DNA of 6,641 nucleotides from Avimonoglobus sp965151315 (GTDB lineage Bacteria > Bacillota > Clostridia > UBA1381). The DNA lies in the NCBI GenBank assembly GCA_965151315.1, contig CBCTZG010000108.1:1-6641 (forward strand), given 5' to 3'. The notes under the pieces were generated by a model. The model saw only the letters and a list, made by a program, of their open reading frames with translations, did no database searches and was not told the origin of the DNA. Shown piece by piece: positions 4,789-6,641 of this stretch (positions are counted from its first letter, which is position 1; each line of letters begins with the position of its first letter). Position numbers and translations under genes: made by a program.

Positions 4789-6641
4789 ATGACAGCAAAA
4801 CAACCGGCCGTTTTTGACAACGCGCGCCTGATTGCCGCTTTTTTCATTATTGCTATCCATACCTCACCGCTGCTGTCGTTCAGCCCTACGGCGGACTTCG
4901 CGTTAACACGGGTCGCCGCCCGATTCGCGGTTCCATTATTTTTTATGCTGTCCGGGTATTTTTTAAATCCCGCAAAGCCCCAACGGCTGCTCAAAAAAAC
5001 AACGGTACTGTATACCGTGTCGATCTGTTTATATCTGCCCTTGAATGTGTATTCCGGATATTTTCAGGAAAACACCGCCTGGGAGATTGGAAAGGACCTT
5101 CTTTGGAATGGCACCTTTTATCACCTCTGGTATCTGCCGGCGGTCATTTCTGGCGCCGCGCTGACAGCGTTTCTGATTCAAAAGCTGGGGCTTCACGCTA
5201 TGGGCTGGATTGCCGCCGGGTTATATGCCATTGGTTTGTTCGGGGACAGCTATTACGGTCTGGCCGTCCAGACATCGGCAGGCACGGCATTGTATGGATT
5301 CTTGTTCCAAATTTTTGACTATACCCGCAACGGCCTGTTTTTCGCACCCCTGTTTTTATTTCTGGGTATGACTGTCCGGCAAAGCAGGCACCCCTTTAAT
5401 CCAAAAATTTACGTGATGCTTTTTGCGTCCCTTCTGCTCCTGTTCGCTGAAGGGCTTACCCTGCACCATTTCCAGCTCCAGCGGCATGACAGCATGTATC
5501 TGTTTTTGGTACCCTTTATGTACAGCCTGTTCCTTGTGCTTTCACATTTTAACCAAGGCAATATTCCCGCAATGCGTTCCCTGTCCATGCTGATTTACAT
5601 CCTGCATCCCTGGTGCATTGTGTTTGTCCGCGGCTTTGCAAAGCTGACCGGCTTGCAGGCCTGGCTGTTGGATAATAGCCTGCTGTATTTTCTGGCTGTC
5701 AGCGCCGGCAGTCTCTGCGCGTCTGGACTATTGCTGGTTCTTTGGAGCCGGCTGAAAACACAGAAACCCGCGCCGGACAGCCGGGCCTGGATCGAGATTG
5801 ATCCCCAGGCAATCTGCCAAAATGTACAGGCGCTGGAAAAATGCCTGCCCAGCCAATGCCGGCTGATGGCTGTGGTGAAGGCAAACGCCTATGGTCATGA
5901 TGTCCGGCAAATCATCCCCGCACTGAAAAAGGCCGGGATACAGGCCTATGCCGTTGCTACGCTGCAGGAAGGGATCCAGCTTCGGAAACTGCGCGTCCGC
6001 GGCGAGATCCTGATTTTAGGCTATACAGCTCCCCAGGACGCCCGTCTTCTACAGCGATATCGGCTGACCCAGGCCATATTCAGCCCGGCATATGCCGCTG
6101 AATTGGCCCAGCAACGGGCGCGCATCCGCGGGCACATCAAAATTGATACCGGAATGCACCGATTAGGCATACCATATACAGATCAGTCTGCTGTACGGAG
6201 CTTGTTCCAATACAAAAACCTGCACATTACGGGCATGTTTTCCCACTTCTGCGCAGCGGACAGCACAGAGCGGCAAAATATACAGTATACAGAAAAACAG
6301 GCGGAACGCTTTTTCCGCCTGGCCGCAGACCTGAAATCCCAAGGATTGGATCCGGGGATTCTGCACATCCAGTCCACATATGGAATTTTAAACTATCCCG
6401 GCCTGCCCTGCGGCTATGCCCGGGCCGGCATCGGTCTTTACGGCGTATTGAGTCAGGCCGGTCCAGTCCGGCAGGCGCCGTCGCTTGCACCTGTTTTATC
6501 CCTCCGGGCCCGTGTAGCTAGCGTGCAGTCCGTAGCCGCCGGCGAACAGGTCGGGTACGGCCGGGCTTTCCAGGCGCCGACAGACCTAACGGCCGCTGTG
6601 ATCTCCATTGGATATGCAGATGGAATCCCCAGACCATGGAA
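4789..6641 (+). CDS. vanT: Membrane-bound serine racemase VanT, 3' end outside window
   Basis: The frame is open from ATG 4789 to the window end: 617 residues, against roughly 700 for VanT proteins, so about 80-100 residues are missing. Residues 1 to about 325 form an acyltransferase-3-like membrane domain with about ten hydrophobic segments, H24 in FFIIAIHTSPL, FFMLSGYFL (51-59), HLWYLPAV (112-119) and YILHPWCIVFV; it is thought to aid L-Ser supply. From about residue 335 an alanine-racemase-like PLP domain follows: AWIEIDPQAI, PLP lysine K364 in VVKANAYGHD, KIDTGMHRLG (451-460) with equivalents of the carbamylated Lys and active-site Arg, RAGIGLYG (545-552), the catalytic Tyr Y590 in VGYGRAF, and IGYADGIPR. 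This two-domain architecture is diagnostic of VanT, which makes D-Ser for the ligase. The residue that favours serine over alanine (Asn in VanTG where Alr has Tyr, as I recall) lies beyond the window, so specificity is inferred from context. Confidence 0.94.
   Translation, partial: MTAKQPAVFDNARLIAAFFIIAIHTSPLLSFSPTADFALTRVAARFAVPLFFMLSGYFLNPAKPQRLLKKTTVLYTVSICLYLPLNVYSGYFQENTAWEIGKDLLWNGTFYHLWYLPAVISGAALTAFLIQKLGLHAMGWIAAGLYAIGLFGDSYYGLAVQTSAGTALYGFLFQIFDYTRNGLFFAPLFLFLGMTVRQSRHPFNPKIYVMLFASLLLLFAEGLTLHHFQLQRHDSMYLFLVPFMYSLFLVLSHFNQGNIPAMRSLSMLIYILHPWCIVFVRGFAKLTGLQAWLLDNSLLYFLAVSAGSLCASGLLLVLWSRLKTQKPAPDSRAWIEIDPQAICQNVQALEKCLPSQCRLMAVVKANAYGHDVRQIIPALKKAGIQAYAVATLQEGIQLRKLRVRGEILILGYTAPQDARLLQRYRLTQAIFSPAYAAELAQQRARIRGHIKIDTGMHRLGIPYTDQSAVRSLFQYKNLHITGMFSHFCAADSTERQNIQYTEKQAERFFRLAADLKSQGLDPGILHIQSTYGILNYPGLPCGYARAGIGLYGVLSQAGPVRQAPSLAPVLSLRARVASVQSVAAGEQVGYGRAFQAPTDLTAAVISIGYADGIPRPW

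Overview
The window reads as Bacillota DNA, most likely a gut-type Clostridia chromosome. The reasons are strong AAGGAG/GGAGG ribosome binding sites, a TTG start, moderate G+C (about 50-55% in two 60-base lines counted by hand), frequent CGG arginine codons, and a gene set in the order known from clostridial vanG-like clusters. All major genes lie on the + strand. No rRNA, tRNA, transposase, integrase, CRISPR array or other sign of a mobile element is visible.

Layout: (1) bases 1-974 hold the C-terminal half of the Hsp90 chaperone HtpG, closed by an intrinsic terminator (997-1029). (2) An extended -10 promoter (1043-1051) leads into vanR (1079-1774) and vanS (1764-2864), an overlapping two-component pair. 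(3) The 123-base gap 2865-2987 is the regulatory core. It holds a match to the VanR-box consensus at the end of vanS, GAAA motifs repeating every 11-12 bases, and a perfect 18-bp inverted repeat with a T-run. The best -10 box for the next operon lies in the loop of that repeat. (4) A resistance operon follows: a VanG-type D-Ala-D-Ser ligase (2988-4046), the cytoplasmic D,D-peptidase VanXY (4037-4783) and the membrane serine racemase VanT (4789 to the window end, about 617 residues seen and the C-terminus missing).

Together the genes encode inducible D-Ala-D-Ser glycopeptide (vancomycin) resistance. VanS senses the drug or its effect on the wall and phosphorylates VanR, and VanR activates the operon. 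VanT makes D-Ser, the ligase makes D-Ala-D-Ser, and VanXY removes normal D-Ala-D-Ala dipeptide and pentapeptide ends. Peptidoglycan precursors then end in D-Ser, which vancomycin binds more weakly. The order R-S-G-XY-T, without vanU, vanY or vanW, resembles the intrinsic-type cluster of Clostridioides difficile more than the enterococcal vanG element.

The pathway is therefore known. The least ordinary part is the vanS-ligase junction, where a terminator for the regulatory genes and a promoter for the resistance genes appear to share the same 50 bases. All family assignments rest on motif recognition and recalled family sequences; no alignment or search was run.
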